Source: Mya arenaria
Taxonomy: Eukaryota > Mollusca > Bivalvia > Myida > Myidae
Direction of reading: 5' to 3'
DNA length: 64,000 bases
Assembly: GCF_026914265.1 (NCBI RefSeq)
Contig: NC_069124.1
Coordinates: forward strand, 13,223,723-13,287,722
Positions within the stretch are counted from its first letter, which is position 1; each line of letters opens with the position of its first letter. Shown in pieces: positions 47,501 through 58,200 of the stretch. A program made the translations under genes and the position numbers. Under the pieces are notes generated by a model, which searched no databases, was not told the DNA's origin, and saw only the letters and a list, made by a program, of their open reading frames with translations.

Positions 47501-49901
47501 TGTTGTTGTTGTTGTTGTTGCTTCTGTTGGTTGTGGTGGTGGTGGTGGTGGTGGTGTTGATGATGATGATGATGATGATGCTGATGATGTTGTTGATCGA
47601 GTCTAGAAGTATCGTCGTATAATACACGTACACTCATCTTCATAAATAGAAAAGTCAGTTTCCCATGATACTTTAGTCATGTATGCGTTCTTTAAGTGGT
47701 TTCAAAATGAATATTTCGTTCTACATCAGGAAATAGATGAATTACTGTAAGAGATGTAAGAGGCAAAAATGACCTTTGAATGTCATTTAAGCATTATTGG
47801 ACTATCCGTACACCAATGGGTAAAGACTTCCGTATATGTATGTAGAAAAGTATATATGTAAATATGTAAATATAACATTACAATACTTAATGAAAGGGCT
47901 AAAACATAAAACTTAAGGATATTATGTCTAAATCTTTTGCCTACTACACTTAATACAGATGCAGCGCCAATATTGACTCATAAATAAACACAGTTAAAAT
48001 ATTCGGTGGACAATTTTGAGTCTCATACACCAACTTCTGTTTATTGATCATAATCTAATTGCCTAATTGTCTTATCAGATCTCCGATCTGAATATCCTGC
48101 TAAGCAGTTTTGGATGTTTCATTATAGAAATGAACCCTTAATGGCCCTGAGCCTATAAACAAATAAACAATAAATTGGCCCCTACCGTGACATCAGTACA
48201 ATAAGCAGAAGATGCACAGCAGAGGGTTGTCATGCCAAACATCCCTTAAAATAGGCCTCTAGTACGTAAGTGATTAAAGGTCAAGGACATTGTTTTGTGT
48301 GTATCCTTACACTACAACTAATTACATACTATGAATAATACACATAGCTGACAATCATTTCAGTAGTCATATGCGGCAAATCCGCATCAAACCTATACTT
48401 GACATCAGTGGTACCCAGAGCTTTCTTATATACATACTTACTACCGTTTTTATTGTAAATCTTAATTGCGCCAAGATAAACCCGACACCCAATTCCACAT
48501 TCAAATTTCAATTTATTTTTAACTCATGGTTGAGGTCTTACATCACATGTTGCTTATCCGGATGTACCCCTTTTTAGGCTGGGTCCGCCATCGAATGGAG
48601 ACAATTAAAAATGATAGAATGTGAGTTTCCGACGATGGCGACAAGCAAACTGGGCATTGTCTCAGGAAAATAATATAGCCGATGAATGTATTAAAAGTAG
48701 CAAACGCGTGTATGAAATGCGGTCATACGTACCCAGCGTTGGCGGTTTGTATCTCTATGACTCCGTCTTTGGGTCGGCGCAGTTCCGCTATCCGGGCGTA
48801 GATTGTGTTAGAGTGGGGTCTGATGTAATTGTGGGAGCAGTTCCAGCGGGGTCCGCCCATTATGAGGGACCCGGTTGACCATGCCGCCCCTCCAGTGCCA
48901 CCGTCCTCCAGCCGGACCAGGATCTTCCCGCCCCGGCATAAAACACGCTGGGTATTGGGGGATAAAGGGATGTATTGAACTTTGAATGGTATGTACATCC
49001 ATCATAAACCATAACTCAAATTCAATGCAAGCTACAGGGATCTAAAGGCTGGTTCCAAAATTACGGGCATAATTGATTTGCAGAACAGTTATCGAAATAC
49101 CGTCCCACGGAAATAATGTCTTATGTAGAGTAAGCATTTAAAATAACTGTAAAACAATTGTATCGGATTATTTAGGCCCTCGTACGGCTCAAAAAGGACA
49201 TCGTTCAAAAAAAAAGGCATTTAACAAGCAATGTTAAGATGTTGAAAGTTTGACAAAACTTGACTGGTTCAAAAAAAGGCATTTAACAAGCAATGTTAAG
49301 ATGTTGAAAGTTTGACAAAACTTGACTGACTTCGTGAGTGTCAAAGATGTGGTAAAAACGAGGAAATGTCTCAAGTTTAAGTTTTCCCTTCAAAATGTCT
49401 TGTTAAAACATATACATACTTATTACACTTAAGATTTAAAAGATTTTCCGGCATATGTATGCTTCATGTCATTCACCAGTTATTTCTCTAAGTTTGGCGG
49501 AAGTAAATATTGTTTAAATTGCAATGTGGATTGTCTTGAACGACTCGGTGATATTTTAATAAATCAGACTCCTTGATCAAAATGCTACGCTACATGTTTT
49601 GATTTGAAAGTTTGTTTAAATACATAGTTGTCTTTTTCACTTACATCCCATAGCGCATACTATGTACGGTTCGAGAGAAAAAAATGTTCCTTTCAAACTT
49701 TCAGACAAAAATCTCTCCAACCTTAATATTCGGAATCTGGTCAAGGTCAACGATATCTGAAAGCTTTCCGCGACTCTGCAGAAACAGCCGCCCACCCGTT
49801 TCCTTCTCCTCAAGCTGAACATCATCGTCGAAAGTGGCCGCGTCCTCCGCAACCGCTGTGTACACCAGCACCGCCAAAATTATGCTACCAACCTTAAACA
49901 T
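31006..49901 (-). CDS. Large secreted cysteine-rich protein of unrecognised family (23 exons, about 1,418 aa)
   Basis: Exons in coding order: 49722-49901, 48733-48947, 46892-47066, 45485-45627, 45189-45281, 44767-44987, 44391-44592, 44084-44218, 43606-43785, 42056-42270, 40551-40898, 39726-39876, 38867-39081, 38586-38653, 38160-38466, 37134-37315, 36766-37031, 36374-36473, 36073-36126, 35645-35826, 35280-35477, 33121-33275, 31006-31278. Every intron is GT-AG and phases agree throughout, with two exceptions: exon 14 has one extra base in an A run, and the exon 19/20 junction reads TAG. The N-terminus is a signal peptide (MFKVGSIILAVLVYTAVAEDA). Many cysteines and N-X-S/T sites suggest an extracellular protein. 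A dibasic RKKR lies near the C-terminus and could be a furin site. No membrane segment is obvious. I do not recognise the family. It faces the lipid-transfer-like gene across 433 bp. Confidence 0.8.
31813..31866. repeat. (GA)n microsatellite
   Basis: An almost pure GA run of about 50 bp in the last intron of the large secreted-protein gene, immediately before the 78-bp tandem array. The ERERER frame is its translation. Confidence 0.95.
31880..33120. repeat. Tandem array, about 78-bp unit, ending at a coding exon
   Basis: The phrase ACACGTCCACGCGAGCT and close variants recur near 32355, 32433, 32512, 32590, 32667, 32745 and 32823 (spacings 77-79 bp), with more diverged and longer units on both sides (from about 31900 and to about 33040). 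Units also share GTCAATGTCCTTTGCTGCC and ACCATTAACGGAGA. The array fills most of the last intron of the secreted-protein gene. Its right edge merges into the 3' end of exon 22 (33121-33275), where GTTAACGTCCTTCGCTGACTC matches the unit. Confidence 0.82.
33571..33640 (-). repeat. tRNA-like SINE head
   Basis: On the minus strand GTTAGCGTATTTGACTGG is followed 20-odd bases later by GGGCTCGATCCC, resembling the A and B boxes of RNA polymerase III promoters (B-box consensus GGTTCGANNCC). The layout is that of a tRNA-derived SINE or a decayed tRNA. No full cloverleaf with a paired acceptor stem is visible, so it is not called as a tRNA gene. Confidence 0.4.
34972..35122. repeat. Tetranucleotide microsatellite that changes motif along its length
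   Basis: A GGAC-type run (about 34975-35012) passes into a GACT-type run (about 35013-35045) and then a TTGA-type run (about 35045-35120). Each step differs by one substitution in the motif, suggesting local replacement and expansion. It lies in the intron between exons 21 and 22 of the secreted-protein gene. Confidence 0.93.
39115..39469. mobile_element. Complete 355-bp MITE with TTAA target duplication
   Basis: The left terminal sequence AGCTGCACTCTCACAGATT and the right terminal AATCTGTGAGAGTGGAGCT are inverted copies. The repeats extend about 65 bp inward to TTTTTGTCTTAGAA/TTCTAAGACAAAAA. TTAA flanks both sides (39111-39114 and 39470-39473). It is too short to encode a transposase. The TTAA duplication points to piggyBac-type mobilisation. 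It lies in the intron between exons 12 and 13 of the secreted-protein gene. A fragment of the same family is at 21308. Confidence 0.85.
40198..40475. mobile_element. Fragment of the fold-back element family
   Basis: ATCTTACACTCTCGGCCATGG and AAGATACTTATAATC match the right arm of the palindrome at 14088-15205. GGGTAAACCTCGTTTC and ACACCCTACGCT match that element's secondary hairpin. The order is rearranged and the arms are incomplete. It sits in the intron between exons 11 and 12 of the secreted-protein gene. Confidence 0.7.
41515..41553. repeat. (ATT)n microsatellite
   Basis: About 13 uninterrupted ATT units in the intron between exons 10 and 11 of the secreted-protein gene. Confidence 0.95.
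42770..42853. repeat. 21-bp tandem repeat, four identical copies
   Basis: GTGATGACGCGAGAAGCCTCT repeats four times without change at 42770, 42791, 42812 and 42833. The 21-bp period keeps frame, so a plus-strand frame (42422-42928) shows MTREASV four times. That frame is antisense, within an intron of the secreted-protein gene, and has no other support, so I list only the repeat. Confidence 0.93.
46140..46790. repeat. Dispersed repeat block with two diverged units and a fold-back-family tail
   Basis: Two units share CATGGTCAAGATACAGCCCGG/CATGGTCAAGATGCAGCCCGG (about 46304 and 46460), preceded by a TGGCAATTTT/TTGGCATTTT-like segment and TTGACCTTTGAC motifs. From about 46640 the sequence (ACCATAGCCGCTCG, CCTCGTTTCCGC) resembles the fold-back element at 14-15 kb. 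The block is in the intron between exons 3 and 4 of the secreted-protein gene. Confidence 0.55.
47395..47590. repeat. Trinucleotide-rich repeat (TGC/GTT/GGT/GAT)
   Basis: Successive runs of TGC, TGG, GTT, GGT and GAT triplets cover about 195 bp of an intron of the secreted-protein gene. Both-strand open frames with polyhistidine, polyasparagine or polyvaline are translations of the repeat. Confidence 0.93.
49204..49328. repeat. 63-bp tandem duplication in first intron
   Basis: GTTCAAAAAAAGGCATTTAA and the rest of the unit up to AAAACTTGACTG are present twice (from 49204 and 49267), nearly identical apart from the length of the A run. It lies in intron 1 of the secreted-protein gene. Confidence 0.9.
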
Positions 49902-50334
49902 TGTTAAAGTTCCAAGTTCCTGTCTAGTTAATATAACACAACCTTAAAAATCCATTTTCAATAAAATAATAATATCAACTTTGTCGTGAGCCGCATTAAA
50001 AATCTTTACTCATGTAAAAGTTTATTAAGAAAACGGTTAACAAATAAATGTTCAGAAGCATAATGCAAGTTAAAATTATTATTGTTCTTTGTCACTATTA
50101 AACATTCTCGATGATCTATATTGCGTTGTTTAAGCTGATTGGTCTCCAACAAATGTCAATCTTTTAACTCCACCCACTCGCTAACGGAAAAAATCATATT
50201 TCAGCTATGAACATACAACTATCAGAGCATTGTCGGCTCTGCACTGTTATTATTAATCAAGAATTATACAGACAAAATTGAACTTGAATGGTTAAATAAA
50301 TATATGGAACTGATGCGAATAAATACATAATAAG
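49902..50334. promoter_or_regulatory. Divergent intergenic region, secreted-protein and lipid-transfer-like genes
   Basis: The two start codons are 433 bp apart and point away from each other; both products begin with signal peptides. Any core promoters and leader exons must fit here unless non-coding first exons lie elsewhere. I do not see a clear TATA box with the right spacing. Co-regulation is a possibility suggested by layout only. Confidence 0.45.
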
Positions 50335-50882
50335 ATGAACATAAACGTTCTTCTTTGTGTTGTTTCTTTACTGACGTCGTACTGTGGACTGACGTCAGCA
50401 GTGTACTTCGAAGAAGGGTACGACCACCACTACACGTATACGTCGGAATCTGACGTCCTCGGCATGCACAACGTCACCACGGTGATTAAGGTGAGATGTT
50501 CACGGATTTATCAGCTTCTTTGATTAAAAGAAACAACTTTTGATTCTTAAAGTCATTAAGGTATATAAAGATAAAGATAACAATAAATAATTGAGCTTGT
50601 TTTTTTATATTTTTGCAAGCTGTTGTTTTTATTGTTGTTATGCTAACCACCCCGTAAAAATCGGAAAAAAAGGTTTAAGGTGCTATATCAATCATCGAGG
50701 GTTTTTAAATACCTGAAAATGATTTTCTTTTTGGGCATTATACATTTTAAGAAAATGCAAGTTTGATTTAAATATTAGTATTGTATTGTATTTATAGATG
50801 ATTATAAAATAGTGGAAAGTGGGGGCGATATCCCTTTTCCTTTTCGAAATCCACTTGTGACTTAAAATGACAAAGATGATGA

Positions 50883-50917
<35 letters not shown>

Positions 50918-52018
50918 GTGTTGGTGGTTGTGGTGGTGGGGGTGTTGTTGTGTGGTTGGTGGCGGCGATGGTGGTGATGCTGATGCTGATGCTGCTGCTG
51001 CTGCTGATGATGGTGGTGGTGATGATGTTGGTGAACTGTTCTTATACTTATTGGTACTCCATTTCAAGTTTCGTGTACGCTGCATTAACGGTACAGGCGA
51101 CAGCGGCCGACTCCACAAGCTGTACATCGATAGCTTCGTCCAACACTCGGAAAACGGCTATAGTAAGTGCATACCTTTTTTATCGCGTACAATAACAAAT
51201 CTCCATCTTCTCCATTACCATAATCAACGCAGAGGTAGTAACGGATTCATTTATAATCGGTCAAGAAACTCCACGATCCGCAAAGATAATGATTCGCTTT
51301 TATCCACGATCGGTCAAGAAGTACCACAATCCGCGCAGATGCAGTTACGACCGAAAGAAAGGGTCAGGAATCACCACAATCAACACAGATGAAGTTGCGA
51401 TGAATTTTATATTAAATCAATGCAGATGAAGATACGATTTCTTCAAATTCGGAAAGGAATCACTATGTTTGAGCACAAAAGAAAACAGCTCGAGATTATA
51501 TCAGAAAATATCTTGTTTAATATATTGAGGAACGAAACATGGAAACCAATTTACATACAATTTATTCATTATCAATTTTATATCACCAACATAAAAGCAC
51601 ATCTATTGTTACAAATTATCATTTAACAACTAATAGTAGAAGTGGTACTGGTAGCGGTGGTGTTCTTGGTTTAGGGTGGTGGTAGATGTAACAGTAGCAC
51701 CAGCAGCCAAAGCTGTAGTGAAAACAAACTAGCAGTAGTAACAGAAGCAGAGTATAAGTAGTTGTATTAATATCGTTGTCAGTAGCAACAGTTACAGTAG
51801 CTGTAGCCAATGCAGTTACAGTAAAGGTTATGTTCATCATGTGCTTCAAGACCACTGTACGACAAAAGATCTTAAATCAAAATAATTTGAGCGTCGTACA
51901 GTTTTATCCGCAGGTGCTTTATTCAGCAATTAATACTACATAAGGCTGAGCTTATAAGTGTATATGTTTACACCGTTTCAGTGGCGGACAACCCGCTTAA
52001 CTGGCATCTTGACCACAG
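50335..52018 (+). CDS. N-terminal exons of a large-lipid-transfer-protein-like gene (partial)
   Basis: Exons 50335-50490, 51069-51162 and 51982-52018 join in phase through GT-AG introns and the frame stays open. The gene continues past the window. The product starts with a signal peptide (MNINVLLCVVSLLTSYCGLTSA), then YTYTSESDVLG, an N-glycosylation site in HNVT, and beta-strand-like FRVRCI and LHKLYIDSF segments. This pattern (Y-Y-Y plus alternating strands with a cysteine) resembles the start of the vitellogenin/MTP/apolipophorin lipoprotein N-terminal domain, which carries lipid in secreted particles or in the ER. Only about 94 residues are visible, so the family is tentative. Intron 2 holds a microsatellite; intron 3 holds the 74-bp satellite. 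Confidence 0.55.
50885..51035. repeat. GAT/GGT/GCT trinucleotide-rich microsatellite
   Basis: Runs of GAT, then GGT/GTT, then GCT triplets lie just before the second exon of the lipid-transfer-like gene. The polyaspartate/polyalanine and polyhistidine frames are repeat translations. The tract ends about 35 bp before the splice acceptor at 51068. Confidence 0.9.
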
Positions 52019-52289
52019 GTAAGTCCACCTTGACACTTTTATAAAAATCAAAACCGTTATATCTTGTGTGCAGTGTAGTTAAATGTTTGCTGATTGAAAT
52101 TCCGTTATGAAGGTATGGTTATAAATATTTTGCGACATAGACAGCATTTGATAAGAACATTAGCGAAGTTAGAAACAGATGAAAATGAAAATGGTTACTG
52201 TGTATAGGTGTTCCTTTCGTGAAAAGGCGCTTGTGTGGTATGTTTAAGTATTTATGTCTTTTTTAATATCGGCTTCATTTTGGAATAGG

Positions 52290-55200
52290 AGGGACCGATG
52301 TGGTTTGTCTAGGTCTGTGGAATCCCTCTGATGTCCCGAGTTTCTATTTTAGTGGTGGGCATTAAGGACTGGTGCCGTTTGTCTAAGTCTGTTATTTCCC
52401 TTCCATGGCCCGAGCTACTACTATACTGGTGGACACTAGGAACTGGTGCCGTTGGTCCAAGACTGTGGATTCCCTTTGAAGAACAAAGTAACTAGTTGAC
52501 TGGTGGACTCTAGGGACTCGTGTGGCTTGTCTTAGCCTGTGGATTTCTTTAGAAATCCCAAGTAACTAGTTGACTGGTGGACGCTTGGGGTTGGTGCCGT
52601 TTGTCTAAGTTTGTGGATTCCCTTTGAAGTACCAAACAACTAGTTGACTGGTTGTTTCTAGGGACTCGTGCCGTTTGTCTAAGTATGTTGATTCCCTTTG
52701 AAGTACCAAGTAACTTGTTACTACGTGACTGGTGGACCCTAGGGACTCATGTGGCTTGTCTTAGCCTGTGGATCTCCTTTGATATCCCATGTAACTAAAT
52801 GACAGGTTGACTCTAGGGACTCGTGTGGCTTGTCTTAGCCTGTGGATCCCCTTTGATATCCCAAGTAACTAGTTGACTGGTGGACTCTAGGGACTCGTGT
52901 GGCTTGTCTTAGCCTGTGGATCCCCTTTGATATCCCATGTAACTAAATGACTGGTTGACTCTAGGGACTCGTGTGGCTTGTCTTAGCCTGTGGATCCCCT
53001 TTGATATCCCATGTAACTAAATGACTGGTGGACTCTAGGGACTCGTGTGGCTTGTCTTAGCCTGTGGATCCCCTTTGATATCCCAAGTAACTAGTTGACT
53101 GGTGGACCCTAGGGACTCGTGTGGCTTGTCTTAGCCTGTGGATCCCCTTTGATATCCCATGTAATAAAATGACTGGTGGACCTTAGGGACTCGTGTGGCT
53201 TGTCTTAGCCTGTGGATCCCCTTTGATGTCCCTTGTAACTAAATGACTGGTGGACCCTAGGGACTCGTGTGGCTTGTCTTAGCCTGTGGATCCCCTTTGA
53301 TATTCCATGTAACTAAATGACTGGTGGACTCTAGGGACTCGTGTGGCTTGTCTTAGCCTGTGGATCACCTTTGATGTCCCATGTAACTAGTTGACTGGTG
53401 GACTCTAGGGACTCGTGTGGCTTGTCTTAGCCTGTGGATCCCCTTTGATGTCCCATGTAACTAGTTGACTGGTGGACTCTAGGGACTCGTGTGGCTTGTC
53501 TTAGCCTGTGGATCCCCTTTGATGTCCCATGTAACTAGTTGACTGGTGGACTCTAGGGACTCGTGTGGCTTGTCTTAGCCTGTGGATCCCCTTTGATGTC
53601 CCATGTAACTAAATGACTGGTGGACCCTAGGGACTCGTGTGGCTTGTCTTAGCCTGTGGATCCACTTTGATATCCCATGTAACTAGTTGACTGGTGGACT
53701 CTAGGGACTCGTGTGGCTTGTCTTAGCCTGTGGATCACCTTTGATATCCCATGTAACTAGTTGACTGGTGAACCCTAGGGACTCGTGTGGCTTGTCTTAG
53801 CCTGTGGATCCCCTTTGATATCCCATGTAACTAAATGACTGGTGGACCCTAGGGACTCGTGTGGCTTGTCTTAGCCTGTGGATCCCCTTTGATATCCCAT
53901 GTAACTAGTTGACTGGTGGACCCTAGGGACTCGTGTGGCTTGTCTTAGCCTGTGGATCCCCTTTGATATCCCAAGTAACTAAATGACTGGTGGACTCTAG
54001 GGACTCGTGTGGCTTGTCTTAGCCTGTGGATCCCCTTTGATATCCCATGTAACTAAATGACAGGTTGACTCTAGGGACTCGTGTGGCTTGTCTTAGCCTG
54101 TGGATCCCCTTTGATGTCCCATGTAAGTAAATGACAGGTTGACTCTAGGGACTCGTGTGGCTTGTCTTAGCCTGTGGATCCCCTTTGATGTCCCATGTAA
54201 GTATATGACTGGTGGACTCTAGGGACTCGTGTGGCTTGTCTTAGCCTGTGGATCCCCTTTGATATCCCATGTAACTAAATGACTGGTGGACTCTAGGGAC
54301 TCGTGTGGCTTGTCTTAGCCTGTGGATCCCCTTTGATATCCCATGTAACTAAATGACTGGTGGACTCTAGGGACTCGTGTGGCTTGTCTTAGACTGTGGA
54401 TCCCCGTTGATATCCCAAGTAACTAAATGACTGGTGGACTCTAGGGACTCATGTGGCTTGTCTTAGCCTGTGGATCCCCTTTGATATCCCATGTAACTAA
54501 ATGACTGGTGGACTCTAGGGACTCATGTGGCTTGTCTTAGCCTGTGGATCCCCTTTGATATCCCATGTAACTAGTTGACTGGTGGACTCTAGGGACTCGT
54601 GTGGCTTGTCTTAGCCTGTGGATCTCCTTTGATATCCCATGTAACTAAATGACTGGTGGACCCTAGGGACTCGTGTGGCTTGTCTTAGCCTGCGGATCCC
54701 CTTTGATATCCCATGTAACTAAATGACAGGTTGACTCTAGGGACTCATGTGGCTTGTCTTAGCCTGTGGATCCCCTTTGATATCCCATGTAACTAAATGA
54801 CAGGTTGACTCTAGGGACTCGTGTGGCTTGTCTTAGCCTGTGGATCCCCTTTGATATCCCAAGTAACTAAATGACTGGTGGACTCTAGGGACTCGTGTGG
54901 CTTGTCTTAGCCTGTGGATCCCCTTTGATATCCCATGTAACTAAATGACAGGTTGACTCTAGGGACTCGTGTGGCTTGTCTTAGCCTGTGGATCCCCTTT
55001 GATATCCCATGTAACTAAATGACTGGTGGACTCTAGGGACTCGTGTGGCTTGTCTTAGCCTGTGGATCTCCTTTGATATCCCAAGTAACTAAATGACTGG
55101 TGGACCCTAGGGACTCTTGTGGCTTGTCTTAGCCTGTGGATCTCCTTTGATATCCCAAGTAACTAAATGACTGGTGGACCCTAGGGACTCTTGTGGCTTG

Positions 55201-58200
55201 TCTTAGCCTGCGGATCTCCTTTAATGTCCCAAGTAACTAAATGACTGGTGGACCCTAGGGACTCTTGTGGCTTGTCTTAGCCTGTGGATCTCCTTTGATA
55301 TCCCAAGTAACTAAATGACTGGTGGACCCTAGGGACTCTTGTGGCTTGTCTTAGCCTGTGGATCTCCTTTGATATCCCATGTAACTAAATGACTGGTGGA
55401 CTCTAGGGACTCGTGTGGCTTGTCTTAGCCTGTGGATCCCCTTTGATATCCCATGTAACTAAATGACAGGTGACTCTAGGGACTCGTGTGGCTTGTCTTA
55501 GCCTGTGGATCCCCTTTGATATCCCATGTAACTAAATGACAGGTTGACTCTAGGGACTCGTGTGGCTTGTCTTAGCCTGTGGATCCCCTTTGATATCCCA
55601 TGTAACTAAATGACTGGTGGACTCTAGGGACTCGTGTGGCTTGTCTTAGCCTGTGGATCTCCTTTGATATCCCAAGTAACTAAATGACTGGTGGACCCTA
55701 GGGACTCTTGTGGCTTGTCTTAGCCTGTGGATCTCCTTTGATATCCCAAGTAACTAAATGACTGGTGGACCCTAGGGACTCTTGTGGCTTGTCTTAGCCT
55801 GCGGATCTCCTTTAATGTCCCAAGTAACTAAATGACTGGTGGACCCTAGGGACTCTTGTGGCTTGTCTTAGCCTGTGGATCTCCTTTGATATCCCAAGTA
55901 ACTAAATGACTGGTGGACTCCTAGGGACTCTTGTGGCTTGTCTTAGCCTGTGGATCTCCTTTGATATCCCATGTAACTAAATGACTGGTGGACTCTAGGG
56001 ACTCGTGTGGCTTGTCTTAGCCTGTGGATCCCCTTTGATATCCCATGTAACTAAATGACAGGTTGACTCTAGGGACTCGTGTGGCTTGTCTTAGCCTGTG
56101 GATCCCCTTTGATATCCCATGTAACTAAATGACTGGTTGACTCTAGGGACTCGTGTGGCTTGTCTTAGCCTGTGGATCTCCTTTGATATCCCAAGTAACT
56201 AAATGACTGGTGGACTCTAGGGACTCGTGTGGCTTGTCTTAGCCTGTGGATCTCCTTTGATATCCCAAGTAACTAAATGACTGGTGGACCCTAGGGACTC
56301 TTGTGGCTTGTCTTAGCCTGTGGATCTCCTTTGATATCCCATGTAACTAGTTGACTGGTGGACCCTAGGGACTCGTGTGGCTTGTCTTAGCCTGTGGATC
56401 TCCTTTGATATCCCATGTAACTAAATGACTGGTGGACTCTAGGGACTCGTGTGGCTTGTCTTAGCCTGTGGATCACCTTTGATATCCCATGTAACTAGTT
56501 GACTGGTGGACTCTAGGGACTCGTGTGGCTTGTCTTAGCCTGTGGATCCCCTTTGATATCCCATGTAACTAAATGACTGGTTGACTCTAGGGACTCGTGT
56601 GGCTTGTCTTAGCCTGTGGATCCCCTTTGATATCCCATGTAATAAAATGACTGGTGGACCCTAGGGACTCGTGTGGCTTGTCTTAGCCTGTTGATCCCCT
56701 TTGATATCCCATGTAACTAAATGACTGGTGGACTCTAGGGACTCGTGTGGCTTGTCTTAGCCTGTGGATCCCCTTTGATATCCCATGTAACTAGTTGACT
56801 GGTTGACTCTAGGGACTCGTGTGGCTTGTCTTAGCCTGTGGATCCCCTTTGATATCCCATGTAACTAAATGACTGGTGGACTCTAGGGACTCGTGTGGCT
56901 TGTCTTAGCCTGTGGATCTCCTTTGATATCCCAAGTAACTAAATGACTGGTGGACCCTAGGGACTCTTGTGGCTTGTCTTAGCCTGTGGATCTCCTTTGA
57001 TATCCCAAGTAACTAAATGACTGGTGGACCCTAGGGACTCTTGTGGCTTGTCTTAGCCTGCGGATCTCCTTTAATGTCCCAAGTAACTAAATGACTGGTG
57101 GACCCTAGGGACTCTTGTGGCTTGTCTTAGCCTGTGGATCTCCTTTGATATCCCAAGTAACTAAATGACTGGTGGACTCCTAGGGACTCTTGTGGCTTGT
57201 CTTAGCCTGTGGATCTCCTTTGATATCCCATGTAACTAAATGACTGGTGGACTCTAGGGACTCGTGTGGCTTGTCTTAGCCTGTTGATCCCCTTTGATAT
57301 CCCATGTAACTAAATGACTGGTTGACTCTAGGGACTCGTGTGGCTTGTCTTAGCCTGTGGATCCCCTTTGATATCCCATGTAACTAAATGACTGGTTGAC
57401 TCTAGGGACTCGTGTGGCTTGTCTTAGGCTGTGGATCTCCTTTGATATCCCAAGTAACTAAATGACTGGTGGACTCTAGGGACTCGTGTGGCTTGTCTTA
57501 GCCTGTGGATCTCCTTTGATATCCCAAGTAACTAAATGACTGGTGGACCCTAGGGACTCTTGTGGCTTGTCTTAGCCTGTGGATCTCCTTTGATATCCCA
57601 TGTAACTAGTTGACTGGTGGACCCTAGGGACTCGTGTGGCTTGTCTTAGCCTGTGGATCTCCTTTGATATCCCATGTAACTAAATGACTGGTGGACTCTA
57701 GGGACTCTTGTGGCTTGTCTTAGCCTGTGGATCACCTTTGATATCCCATGTAACTAAGTTGACTGGTGGACTCTAGGGACTCGTGTGGCTTGTCTTAGCC
57801 TGTGGATCCCCTTTGATATCCCATGTAACTAAATGACTGGTTGACTCTAGGGACTCGTGTGGCTTGTCTTAGCCTGTGGATCCCCTTTGATATCCCATGT
57901 AACTAAATGACTGGTGGACCCTAGGGACTCGTGTGGCTTGTCTTAGCCTGTTGATCCCCTTTGATATCCCATGTAACTAAATGACTGGTGGACTCTAGGG
58001 ACTCGTGTGGCTTGTCTTAGCCTGTGGATCCCCTTTGATATCCCATGTAACTAGTTGACTGGTGGACCCTAGGGACTCTTGTAGCTTGTCTTAGCCTGTG
58101 GATCTCCTTTGATATCCCATGTAACTAGTTGACTGGTGGACCCTAGGGACTCGTGTGGCTTGTCTTAGCCTGTGGATCCCCTTTGATGTCCTAAGTAACT

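Noticed and set aside
47383..47643. Polyhistidine/polyasparagine protein
   Set aside because: It is present as open frames on both strands of a trinucleotide microsatellite, which is the usual artefact.
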